DNA from: Tachypleus tridentatus
Taxonomy: Eukaryota; Arthropoda; Merostomata; Xiphosura; Limulidae
Assembly (NCBI RefSeq): GCF_004210375.1
Contig: NC_134837.1
Coordinates: 22,515,586-22,579,585, forward strand
Length of the DNA: 64,000 nt
Direction of reading: 5' to 3'
Below are positions 1-10,036 of the stretch, one piece after another; the first letter of the stretch is position 1, and each line of letters begins with the position of its first letter. A program made the translations under genes and the position numbers. The notes under the pieces are model-generated. The model made no database searches. It saw nothing but the letters and a program-made list of their open reading frames with translations, and was not told the DNA's origin.

Positions 1-548
1 ATGGCGAAAGACATTACGTATTTACCCCGTAAAACACTTTTAGCACTAGAAATTTAAACGGATAGTAAATAGTACTTGGTCTCCGAACAATACATTCAAA
101 ATGCCAAACTTCAAACGTAATTACTATGTATAATAACAAACAAAACTACGTTATTTTACAAGTTTTCCAAAAAGTTAGATATGATGTTTTAAACCACTTA
201 ATGATAATGATACAATACGATTGAAGTACGTTATTTACAACTTTTATTTTTTAAGACTATTACTAGTAAAATTTATTTAAATAAGTTTTGGAAACAGTAA
301 TATATCTTAAACACGACTCAGTAAAATAAGTAATTCTTACAGATCGCAAATGTAAATATCGGATTTAAATTCGATTTTACACACTTTACCTACCTCCAAA
401 GCCTAACGTCGATGGTTCCAAAGAAAGAATATAAATTTTTTATTCACCGTCTAACTGTGACCCCTGGTGGTAATTTGAAGATACATATTTAACCAGCAAG
501 GCAGTACTCTCTTTTATTTATCAAAAACAACTACCTCCAAATACATTT
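1..548. other. No feature recognised
   Basis: AT-rich sequence with short A/T runs; no open frame or repeat match seen. Confidence 0.5.
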
Positions 549-680
549 GGCCCCCCGCTAGTACAGCGGTATGTCTCCGGATTTACAACGCTAAAATCAG
601 GCGTTCGATTCCCCTCGGTGGGCTGAGCAGATAGCCCTTTGTGGCTTTGCTATAAGAAAAAAACACACACACAAAAACAC
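549..680 (+). repeat. tRNA-derived SINE, family B, copy 1
   Basis: The copy reads from an A-box-like segment (tagtacagcggtatgtctcc) through a B-box-like ggcgttcgattcccc to a tail ending in CA-rich simple sequence. Family B is defined by the copies in this window that share "cagcggtatgtct-cgga-ttacaacgctaaaa" and the following "cagatagccc" block. Confidence 0.65.
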
Positions 681-1148
681 CCCAAATACATTTATAGGTA
701 TTTAAATCTGTTATATTTTTGGTTTATAACTATAATAAGCCTTTAATTTTCATTTTACTGCGGTATACTTTGTAAGCAGTATAACAGCAGATTTTCTTCT
801 AACGTTTATATTAATAAACATCACAGGTGATTATAAAGTTGATTTGAAACATCTTTACCTCGCCGAAAATACACTCAACTAGATATTTACATTTAGTGAC
901 GCAGAAAATTGAGAAAACGATTTCATATACCATTCTAATTCAAAACTGACTGATAAGCTCTATAAAAAATCTTTTATTTGAAACTGTATATTATGTTACG
1001 TAAAATTTATAAATATATATTAGCCCTCCACTCCCAATGGCTCGGGAGAAAGTCCAGGAGCAGATTAAGGAGACGACTATGGAGGTTGTAGCCCAAGGTA
1101 AAAAAAAAAAGAAAAGAAAAAAGGACAGATATAAAGAAAAATAACTGT

Positions 1149-1267
1149 CTCCATGATCTCATTGGCACAGCGGAATGTCTTTAGACTTACAATGTTAGAA
1201 ATCGAGGTTTGATATCCATGGTAGGTAAAATTGTGGAGCTGTGTGCTCAATTTAAAAAAGGATTTGT
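1149..1267 (+). repeat. tRNA-derived SINE, family B, degraded copy 2
   Basis: It shares "attggcacagcggaatgtct", a mutated B box (aggtttgatatccatgg) and "gagctgtgtgctcaat" with the family. It lies head-to-tail directly before copy 3. An 86-residue open frame spanning both is a SINE artefact. Confidence 0.5.
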
Positions 1268-1276
1268 TTTAAAATC

Positions 1277-1376
1277 CCCTGGTGAGTCAGCGGTTAGTCT
1301 TCAGATTTATAATGCTAAGATTAGAGGTTCAGTTACCTCGGTAGACATAGCTGATGATCCGATGTGGCTTTTTGAT
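1277..1376 (+). repeat. tRNA-derived SINE, family B, copy 3
   Basis: It carries "cccctggtgagtcagcggtt", then "aatgctaagattagaggttc" (B-box area) and "gatgtggctttt" at its end. Same orientation and family as copies 1 and 2. Confidence 0.55.
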
Positions 1377-1456
1377 GTAGCAGAGATTATCTCTTATCTG
1401 TATATGAATGAGGATTTCAGTATGTCGACAAAATTGATTCCAATTAACAAGAATAA

Positions 1457-2044
1457 ATGCGAATACTAAAAAATTGTCTTTTATCGCGAGCAAATGAACG
1501 GAGAAAAGTTTTAAAGAGACTGGTTTTGCTCCAATCATTGAAGGAGAACATTTTTTGTGTTATATGCAAATTGTTCTCAAGAGCAATGGAAACGATTTTG
1601 TTAGCAATAACTGGTTATTTTGACTGGAAGCATGTTACAAGAGAGTTTAGTCGGCATAAAAACAAGTTTGCTGCATAAAAGTTGCGTCATCAAATTTGTT
1701 ATTCATAAAAAAGAAATGAAGACGAATTGGCAAGACTTTATCAGAGCAGATGGATTCAATTACAAAGTTTCTTCACAAGGCTAACATTTAGAAGAAATAA
1801 TGAAATTGTTGGTTCAGTATACAATGTCAATTATTTAGAAATACTGGAGATTTTAGGTAAGCATGACATATTTCTTGCTGCACACATTCAGAAATGCGTA
1901 TATAAGGGGAAGGCCATGTTCCATACTTATTTACCAATTGTTTGTGACGAATACATAGAAATACTACACAAAGAAGTTTTCAATACCATTATTCAGTCAA
2001 TCAAAACATCTAAGTATTACATGAGTTGCACATGTGCCGCATGA
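1457..2044 (+). pseudogene. hAT transposase fragment (ZMYM1-like, TTF zinc finger plus DUF4371)
   Basis: Two same-frame pieces separated by a stop read like the N-terminal half of ZMYM1-like hAT transposases. The first has CVICKLFSRAMET and TGYFDWKHVTREFSRHK, the TTF-type zinc-finger signature. The second has SVYNVNYLEILEILGKHD, FLAAHIQKCVYKGK and a KTSKYY segment, the start of DUF4371. The RNase H-like catalytic core and the C-terminal dimerisation domain are missing. There is no terminal repeat nearby that I can pair. It differs in sequence from the larger hAT copy at 2762-6066, so it is a separate insertion. It cannot encode a working transposase. Confidence 0.75.
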
Positions 2045-2753
2045 ATGCAACTACCACAGTACTAATCAAACATGGCTGAAAGCGCGATGAAAAATATAAA
2101 TAGATGTAAAATTTTAGGATATTTAAGCTATTTAGAATAAACATTTGTTTTTTTTTTTCTGTTACAATTTGTAGTTATTCTAGAATAAAAGAAAGCATAA
2201 GTTAGGATTCTTCCTAATTTTTATGGTGGCCACAAAGTCAGTCAAATGGACCAAAGCCTTAGAGAGATAAGATAAATACAGTGACGGATAAGCTATAAAG
2301 TTTTGTTTAAAATATTATTGAATAGAATTCTTGTAGTGTATTGATTGATACTACTTGTACAGCTACAATAATGTGACTGTATTTGGTAACAGAAGTTGGG
2401 AAATTGTCTTCACTTGTAAAGATATACTGGGTAGTGATGCTAATAGCCATAACTTCATCAAGTAGATGGTTGAAAATTACCTTTATTGTAGGCAACTTCT
2501 CTATGCGTCATAATGTGTAAGGTAATTTACTTCAGGAAGGAGTGAATATAAGGAAATCACTTCATGCAGAGACATGTCTGTAAGGTTAGACTAACTTTAA
2601 AAATTTTCACAGTCGATGACGCATATTATTATATATTACATTAAAATTACTACAGCAGAGCTTGAACTTCTGCCAAAAATAAGTAGAGAATTCATAGTAT
2701 GTGAATTACTCGTACAAGGTTTTGGTAAAAGTAAATTTACATGTAGTGACTGA
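2045..2753. other. No feature recognised
   Basis: AT-rich spacer between two hAT remnants. I see no repeat or coding signal. Confidence 0.5.
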
Positions 2754-3014
2754 ACCACAACCAGGGGTATAGCCAGAAATGGCCATTGGAGGGGGGTTAG
2801 TTTGAGTGCTTGATGCAAGCGTCGCAGGTGCAAAGCCATGCTAGGGGGTCCGGAGCCTGCTCCCCCCCCCGGGAATTTTTTAAATAAAAACATAAAAGAA
2901 AAGCCTGAATTATGCATTCTGAAACCACCTTTTTGGCAAATTTCAGAATGGCACATTGAGGTGTTTGTCTTATTTTTTAATCATAAATAAATATATAGGC
3001 CTATATATATAATA

Positions 3015-3228
3015 TACAGGGTGTTCGGAAAGTCAATGTATAGTTTTGAAACCAGCATTCATTCAGTATATTTCAAGCCAGCAACTGATAGCGGTGTTTA
3101 GAATCAAAATAAGAAGGATCCAAGCCTGTATTGATGCCAACAGGGGTCACTTTCAACGTTGTATTCTATAGTGAAACATGTCTGTTAATAAATATATAAG
3201 TGCACAGTGACTTTCCGAACACCCTGTA
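3015..3228. mobile_element. TA-flanked MITE, copy 1
   Basis: The ends are perfect inverted repeats (cagggtgttcggaaagtca and tgactttccgaacaccctg) flanked by TA, as for Tc1/mariner-type non-autonomous elements. There is no coding capacity. It is inserted inside the hAT element, so it is younger. A second copy is at 48950-49186. Confidence 0.85.
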
Positions 3229-3514
3229 TAACTTAAAGTTATCAGGCCCAGCAAAGTAGGCCTACAGTTCTGTCATCAACATATAAAATATAGAGTTACT
3301 CAGGAGAGTGCAAATTATATGTATAGTTTCTATAATTTGTATTCAACTATCATGGACAGTGTGTGTTCAGATTTCCTGGATTTCAAGAATTAATTTCACA
3401 ATTAAACAGTGGGTGGCACCGTGGCAGGCTGGCAGCACCATGCTCTAACCTAGTACCATTCACGCCATCTATAGTGAATGATTGTTTATCAATCAATGAT
3501 TACAGTCATTCACT

Positions 3515-5859
3515 GTGTCAAGCCTGAAAAAGCAAAAGACAGTGCATGGATTCTTTAAATCCATTCATGAGGCTGAACCTGATCATTCTGCTGCAGCCAA
3601 TCAGGTTGAATCAGAATTGTCAACTGAATTGTCAGAGTCATCACCGTGGCCTTCTCCTAGTGCTGCCACTACCACCTCAGATTCAGTCTGGGACATTGGA
3701 AATTACATTTCTGATGATGTCAGCATTGGTAAACAAGTAAGTCGACTCCTCATTTTATTAATTTTGTATTAAAAGTCATGCAAACACTCTGCATCGTTGG
3801 CTTTCACAGTGGAGATGGCTACTCTACAGTCAGCATGCAAAGGGTTATTTCTGCAAGTACTGCTGTCTTTTTTGCTCCTGATGGTGCTGGTGTTGGAAGC
3901 CAGAAATTGGGACAATTAGTGAAATTTCCATACACAAACTGGAAGAAGGCTGTTGAAGACTTCAAGACACATGAATTGAAACAGTACCACCAAGACAGCA
4001 AAGAAAAAGCTAACAATTTTCTACAGGTCGTAAACACAAGTTCATCTGTGCACCTGCAGCTTGATGCAACTTACAAGCAAGAAATTGAACAGAACCGGCA
4101 ATATTTAATGCCTATTTTTGATACTGTATTGCTGTGTGGGGAGACAGGGTTTAGCTTTGAGGGGAAAATATGATTCTGGTCCAATGTTTATTGGTGAAAC
4201 TGATGAGGAGCCCATCAATAATGATGGGAATTTTCGGGTAATTTTGCGCTACAGGGCAAAGGGTGATGTCAATCTTTCAGCAAGACTAAAGAGTACAAAG
4301 AGGAATGCTACGTATCTGAGTCCTCAAATTTAAAATGAAATCATCAATGCCTGTAATACTCATGTTCTTGATGCTTTGGTCAACAGGGTTAATGCTGCAA
4401 AGTGTTTCTCAATGTTAGCTGATGAAACAACAGATATTTCAGGCATTGAACATTTTTCGCTGTGTATTAGATATTTGCATGCTAATGACAACTCTGTTGC
4501 AATGAGAGAAGATTTTTTGTAATCTATACTTGTTTATGATGTGACAGGCAGAAACTTGGCTGATGTTATCATAACCTATCTGACAAAATATGGTATTGAC
4601 ATGGCTTACCTGCAAGGACAAGGGTACGACGGTGCTGCCTCTATGAGTGGGAAATTCAATGGTGTCCAGAGACACATAACTGATAAATTCCCACTTGCAT
4701 CCTATGTACACTGCAGTGCCTATTCCCTGAACTTGGCAATTTCTGATGCTTGTAAAGAAGTTCCTGTGCGAAAATACATGGGAGTAATTTCTAGCATTGA
4801 AAACTTTCTCAATACACCCAATATACAGCACGTTTTGGCTCTTTCGGTGGAGAATAAAGCACCTGAATTGAAAAAAAAGTTTGAAAGGTCTCTGCCCCAC
4901 ATGGTGCATTGAGAGGCATGACTCAGTCATTGTCTTTCTAGGATTAATCAATGCAGTTGCAGATACCCTTGAGACCATATCAGGTTGGCAACACAGAGAT
5001 TCTGCCACGCAAGCCAATCAATTGTTGTGTTCTATAACAGCCAATATTCATCATCACTCTATCTACCATTGCTAAATTGTTTTCCTTTAGTTTACCTCTG
5101 TGCAACTTACTGCAGCAACAGAACATTGACTTAGGTACTGCGTTGCATCACAAAGAAATAGTGGAAGATTTAATCCGTTCACTCAGAAATAATACTGTGA
5201 ATGAATTTAACAACATTTTTTGAGGCTCAGACTCTGCATAGTGAGTTTCAAATTGACATCATAATGCCAAGGCAGGCTAAAAGACATTTGTACTGTGCTA
5301 ACCCACAAACCACTAGCCCTGAGGAGTACTTTCGTATTGTTGTATTTGTACCATTTGTTGACCACTTTCTTTCACAAATATGTGACCGTCTGTCCAGTCA
5401 CAAACTCTCCTTACAAACTTCGTGTGTCTACTACCATCAGGATCTACCACAGAACGGTCAGAACCTACAGCACAATAATATGATCAAATTAAAGAGTTGG
5501 TCAATATATACAAGGCTGACATTGACAGCACTTCACTAGGTGCAGTAGGTGAACTTAGGATTGGTACAAATCACTTGCAAACAACAGACCAAAAATGTCA
5601 TAGATGCATATGCAATGCAGAAATGTCCCCAGTCATTTCTAGGCTGTTGAAAGTATTTGCCATGCTGCCCGTGTCAACGAGCTCAGTGGAGCGTTCATTT
5701 TCAACTCTCAGAAGACTCAAAACGTATTTGAGAAATATCACCACTGAAGATCGATTGAATGGCCTGGTCTCATTATACATTCACCGTTATATTAAAGTTG
5801 AACTAAACTGTGTTGTAGATGTTCTGGCAAGAACGAACAGACGTTTGAGTCTTTCATAG
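3515..5859 (+). pseudogene. hAT transposase pseudogene (DUF4371 and hAT C-terminal dimerisation)
   Basis: The reading frame is broken into at least five pieces by frameshifts and stops. In order: an N-terminal KKQKTVHGFFKSIHEAE leader with a serine-rich stretch; a TTF/DUF4371 portion with GETGFSFEGK and its continuation; a region with DETTDISG shortly before 4440; the DUF4371 core with YLQGQGYDGAASMSGKFNG and VHCSAYSLNLAI (about 4600-4740); and the hAT dimerisation domain VSTSSVERSFSTLRRLK and LNGLVSLYIHR (about 5670-5790). These are conserved blocks of ZMYM1 / P52rIPK-like hAT transposases. The protein would bind element ends and catalyse cut-and-paste transposition. The many breaks show it is inactive. 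The track starts at the first Met of the leader, which may not be the original one. Confidence 0.85.
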
Positions 5860-6421
5860 ATATTTGATTGTATTTCTCTAGTTCTGACCAAACTTGATGT
5901 ATTAAAAGTGTTCAATCAGACATTTGCATTTGACCATTTGTTGTGTGTGAAATTATCTGCCATGCAATCACGGATATTTATGAAACTTCACAGGTGGCAA
6001 CTGAACTTGTCTAAAAAGTTTGGGTCCATGGGGGGTGTTTTACCCCCCCCCCCGGCTACGCCCCAGATCACAATAGAACTAAACACTCTAGCATGTTCTG
6101 ATGGATTAATATTTGGTAGAACTCTTGTGCTTCTGAAAAATAACATTATCATCATGAGGGTTATGAACACGACAAACCATGAAATTCAAGTCACATGTGG
6201 TATTTATTTGTATTAGTTTACATTATTATTATATTTAATACAACATTAGTTATTAAGTCACACTGTTATGAATTATCTAAATGAATGTCAAGAGTAATGC
6301 TAGCGATAGAGGCCCAAACTTGAGTTTGTGCTCAGGGACCCAGAATAGCTTAATCTGTCATTATATCTTTTCTATCGAATACTATTATTCTACAAAACTT
6401 ACACGATTACAGTTAGGTAAG

Positions 6422-6576
6422 ATATGGCGAGATGGTTAGAGATGCTTGACCCATCATTTGAGGATCGCTGGTTCGAATCTTTGTCACATCAAACATGCTC
6501 ACCCTTTTAGCCATGGGGGCGTTATAAGTTACGGTCAATCCAACTTATTCATTGGTAAAAATAGTAGTCTAAGAGA
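6422..6576 (+). repeat. tRNA-derived SINE, family A, copy 1 (3'-truncated)
   Basis: The tRNA-like head has "atggcgagatggttagagat" (A box) and "gctggttcgaatct" (B box), followed by the family-A body "catgctcacccttttagcca" and "acggtcaatcca". It stops before the ggtgatgactagctgcc block. Confidence 0.65.
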
Positions 6577-6887
6577 TGCATTATCTTTATATTTTGGCTA
6601 CTGGTGTTGTTAGCTTATTCAACATCATATGTATTTTACTGAAAAATGTTGTATTAAGCACAGATTAGCATGAGTGTGTAATAATACATACTATAGTGAC
6701 AAGAATATTAACCCTGGCTGAAAGAGTTTTAGCTTAGCTTAATTCGTTTTTTTTTTTGTGATGCCTAGAAAAAGAGTCAAGTTTAAGGGCTCTGAGATGG
6801 CAGTATATTATGATATCATGGTTACTGACACATAGCTAGTGGATGTAGCCAATGTAGGTTACCATGATTTAGTTGCAGCCTATTTGT

Positions 6888-7005
6888 TTGCTCGTTGTCA
6901 AGCGCGAAGCCACACAATGAGCTCTCTATGCTTTGCCCATCACAAATACCAAAATCCAGTTTTCAGTATTATATTCCTTTAGACTTACTGTTAAGCCACT
7001 GACAG
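6888..7005 (-). repeat. tRNA-derived SINE, family B, degraded copy 5
   Basis: The reverse complement resembles the family-B tRNA head followed by the segment ending in "tgtgtggcttcgcgctt". It has roughly one change in four against the better copies. Confidence 0.5.
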
Positions 7006-7534
7006 GTGAGGCAGTTTGCCTAAAGTTATTAGTACAGGTGACAACGTGTAATATTGAAATACATGTATATAACAATGTAGGTGTATGAATAAATACATGA
7101 TGTTTACGGGAAATTTGAGAATACACAAAACTTGAGATACTAATTCTGTTGTATGATAATTGTTGACAGATTACACCTACAAAATGGTAAAAGTGGTGGA
7201 TATTTTGAGCATTTGTATTATCAGACTTATTCAGTGATTAACCACAGAGATTTGTCTTAGAAGATATTTATTAACGAAAAAAAAAATCTGAATAATAATT
7301 CCATCAGGAACCAACTTATTTTTCTAATTCAGAGCCTTAAAGTGTATTATTTCAATGGATGAGAAAGAACAAGTGTAAATTATTATATTAGGGAAGCATT
7401 TCATTTGGCAAGTTATTTCACTTTGTTTTCTGGTTGATAAAAAATGTAAATAATACAGTATTTTTATTTTACATACAAGACATAGCAGGTTAGTAATATT
7501 GTCAATAACAATAAGAATTAGGAATGTTATGATG

Positions 7535-7890
7535 TGCCCGGCATGGCCGAGCGCGTTAGGCGTGCAACTCGTAACCCGAGGGTCATGGGTTCGCATCCCA
7601 GTCGCCCTAAACATGCTCGCCCTTTCAGCCGTGGGGGCATTATAATGTGACGGTCAATCCCACTTTTCATTAGTAAAAGAGTAGCCCAAGAGTTGGCGGT
7701 GGGTGGTGATGACTAGCTGCCTTCCCTCTAGTCTTACACTGCAAAAGTAGGGGCGGCTACGGTTTCTCCTCCTGGTTGGGGGTTGTGCGGTGGACTAACA
7801 ATCTACTCACTTAAAAAACCAGCCTGTTAATGAATCCGCAAGAGATTGCGGCTCTATGTCCCTTCATGGAATCAAGCGGCATCAATAATA
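7535..7890 (+). repeat. tRNA-derived SINE, family A, copy 2, with LINE-like 3' tail
   Basis: This is the best-preserved head: gcccggcatggccgagcgcg, anticodon-arm-like sequence, and the B box gggttcgcatccc. It is followed by the full family-A body through "tggtgatgactagctgcctt". After about 7762 it departs from the other copies and continues with a distinct segment ending in an (aataat)-type tract, which looks like the 3' tail of a LINE. Confidence 0.75.
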
Positions 7891-8640
7891 ATATAATAAT
7901 ATTATGATAATGTTTGTTGGTAAGCAGCACAAAAACCTCCAGAAAAACACAGATTTCAATGTTGAATGTTCTTCATAGAATTCATCCTTGTAATCCACAA
8001 GTTGTTTTAGATGCTGATCTTCCACAGAGACTTTTGTATTTGATGAAATCACTTTGTTGGAAGCCTATCTTGTTTAGAGTACTGTCTTCCTTAAGATGTG
8101 TTCAAAATAAATATTCATTGTCCTTACTTTTCAAGCATGTCTCTTTTATTACTCATTTCACACCAAATTCTTCAAATACTTTACTCAGTTTTATTATTAA
8201 TGCCAAGTCAAATTTCTTTTATCAGTTATATAAAATGTATAAATTTTGATTGCATAGTTTACATCTGATAATCATATATTGTAGTGTTTAAATATTCAAA
8301 TTATAATCCTAGATATGCAACATTAGTATCTTGCATTAGCATGTACTACTGAAGAAGGCTGTAGTTCTGCATATTTTCTTCTTCATTATCTAATAATGTC
8401 TATTATCTGTATAAATTACATATAATGTTTTGTTTTCCTTTTTAATTAAGATACAAAAGAAAAGTTTGCACATCATAGTTTTTGGTTAAACAGACAATAA
8501 TCAGTATAGCCTTCCACGAAACCTGGGATTATAATTTAATTTAATGTTATATCCAGTAACATGGAAGGTGCTTGTTGTAGTGGAATTTGTTGAAAAATCT
8601 ACTGACATGGACAGTTATTTCTATTAATATCAACCAGTAT
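7891..8640. other. Unrecognised spacer with a 111-codon open frame
   Basis: An open frame at 7914-8249 (+) starts right after a TAA/AAT microsatellite and reads leucine/serine-rich text without a known motif. It is probably repeat-derived; no gene call is justified. Confidence 0.4.
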
Positions 8641-8649
8641 TAGTGAAGT

Positions 8650-9065
8650 TTTAGGACTTCTAGAATCTGTTTTGATGTTGTCTTTTTATAATAATAAATT
8701 TATTAAGCAATATTTTATGATTAACAGAATCAAAAGCTTTGGCTAAGTCAAGAAAAACAGCAATTGGATGAAGATCAGAATCCAAAGCTTCTGTAATACT
8801 TCCCACAAGTTTAGCAACAGCAACCTCCTCTCTCAAGCCCAGGCCAAAAGCCAAATTGAGAAGGAGACAAAACTGAATGTCTATCAAGAAAATGATAAAA
8901 TTCTAATCTTCATAGATTTTTCAAATAGTTTAGAGAAATGTATTAATAAGGAAATAGGTCTATAATTCGTAAAATCAGAAATATTACCAGATTTATAAAT
9001 AGGAATGACCAATGATAACTTTAAAGCATTAGGAAACTTCCCTTGAGTAAAGATAAATTAATTAA
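8650..9065 (-). pseudogene. Non-LTR retrotransposon reverse-transcriptase fragment
   Basis: On the minus strand, three frames in turn give GKFPNALKLSLVIPIYKSG followed by NYRPISLL (RT motifs 1-2), a KLFEKS block, and then HPIAVFLDLAKAFDSVNHK (RT palm with the first catalytic aspartate). These are signatures of CR1/L2/Rex-type LINE reverse transcriptase. The fragment lacks the YxDD region, endonuclease and ends. Some related sequence may extend to about 9300. It is inactive. Confidence 0.75.
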
Positions 9066-9872
9066 AAAAAAGTCAAAATTGGTGCAAAAAGATTAGCATT
9101 AGCTTTCAAAATCTTAACGAAACACCATCTACACCATTAGAAGCTGAATTTGATAAGGAGAAAATATTATTCATAGTTTCAGATACAAACAGGACATCTT
9201 AGGGATTTTTTGTGAAAATGGCTATTTACCAAATTTGTTTGCAATAATCTTTGTTGAAGAATAATTAACCTTACTGACCTCTTTTTATACTGAGATTATC
9301 AGAAGAATTAGTTTTGATTTGGATGTACACATGATTTAGGATCACAATATCTTTCAAGACCCCTGGAAAAGGGTCTTGCCATGTGTATTAGCCAGACTGG
9401 TTGTACACTGAAGATTGGCATGAAAAAGAACACAGAATGGTCCTATCAAAGGTTTGTGTTTATTTGCTATATTGAGAGATTCATTATTATGTTGTTTCAC
9501 TCCAGTAAGAGCACTACTTGCTCTGTACAGATTTATGTAGTTGATAACCTCACATAATTTGTGTTAAAAGTTTTCGACAAAATACACTGCAGTTACCCAG
9601 TCAGCTGTTGACTAATGTTATAAATTGTCCACTAAAGCTTTTTTTTTGGCTTCAGTTTCAAGTCTATTTGCCTAATCTGGACACAAGATATTTCAAAATA
9701 ATTAAAATATATATTGAAATAATAGATGAAGGCATAACATTACTTTTAGGGGAAAATGTGCTGCAAAATCACCAAACAAACCTTTAATTTAATAATTGAA
9801 CTACACATACATTTGTTCATAGAGTCCAGAATTCTTTCTGGTCTAGTTTTTACTAAATAGTATAATTATCTT

Positions 9873-10022
9873 TATATGCAAAAACGGCTCGTTTGGGTTG
9901 AGAAAATATTTTACATAGAAGGTCGAAACGTTGTTCGCTCTTCTATGTAAAATATTTTCTCAACCCAAACGAGCCGTTTTTGCACATAAATTTCTCAACA
10001 AGTGGGTTTCTTGACATCACTG
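9873..10022. mobile_element. 150-bp foldback insertion, probably a Penelope-like element end
   Basis: Two arms of about 44 bp (9877-9920 and 9941-9984) are perfect reverse complements around a 20-base loop. The insertion is bounded by a 14-bp direct repeat, agtataattatctt, at 9859-9872 and 10023-10036. The loop ggtcgaaacgttgttcgctc contains GGTCGAAAC, which resembles the 3' half of hammerhead ribozymes carried by Penelope-like elements; the CUGANGA half is absent here. Duplication and fold are seen directly; the family is inference. Confidence 0.6.
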
Positions 10023-10036
10023 AGTATAATTATCTT

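Larger units (their letters stand above)
2762..6066 (+). mobile_element. Broken hAT element with terminal repeats and degenerate 8-bp target duplication
   Basis: The left end caggggtatagcc and the right end (reverse complement ctggggcgtagcc) agree at 10 of 13 bases, and hAT elements commonly begin CAGGG. The flanks are accacaac (2754-2761) and atcacaat (6067-6074), 6 of 8 matching with both differences C/T transitions, as expected for an aged 8-bp hAT duplication. Long C runs lie inside both ends (about 2868-2877 and 6044-6053). The interior holds the broken transposase described next, and a MITE is inserted at 3015. Confidence 0.75.

Noticed and set aside
4439..5017. 192-codon minus-strand open frame
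   Set aside because: It is antisense to the conserved DUF4371 core of the hAT transposase, which explains the absence of stops.
7535..7610. Functional tRNA gene
   Set aside because: A and B boxes are present, but the segment continues into the SINE body shared with other copies and the cloverleaf stems do not close.
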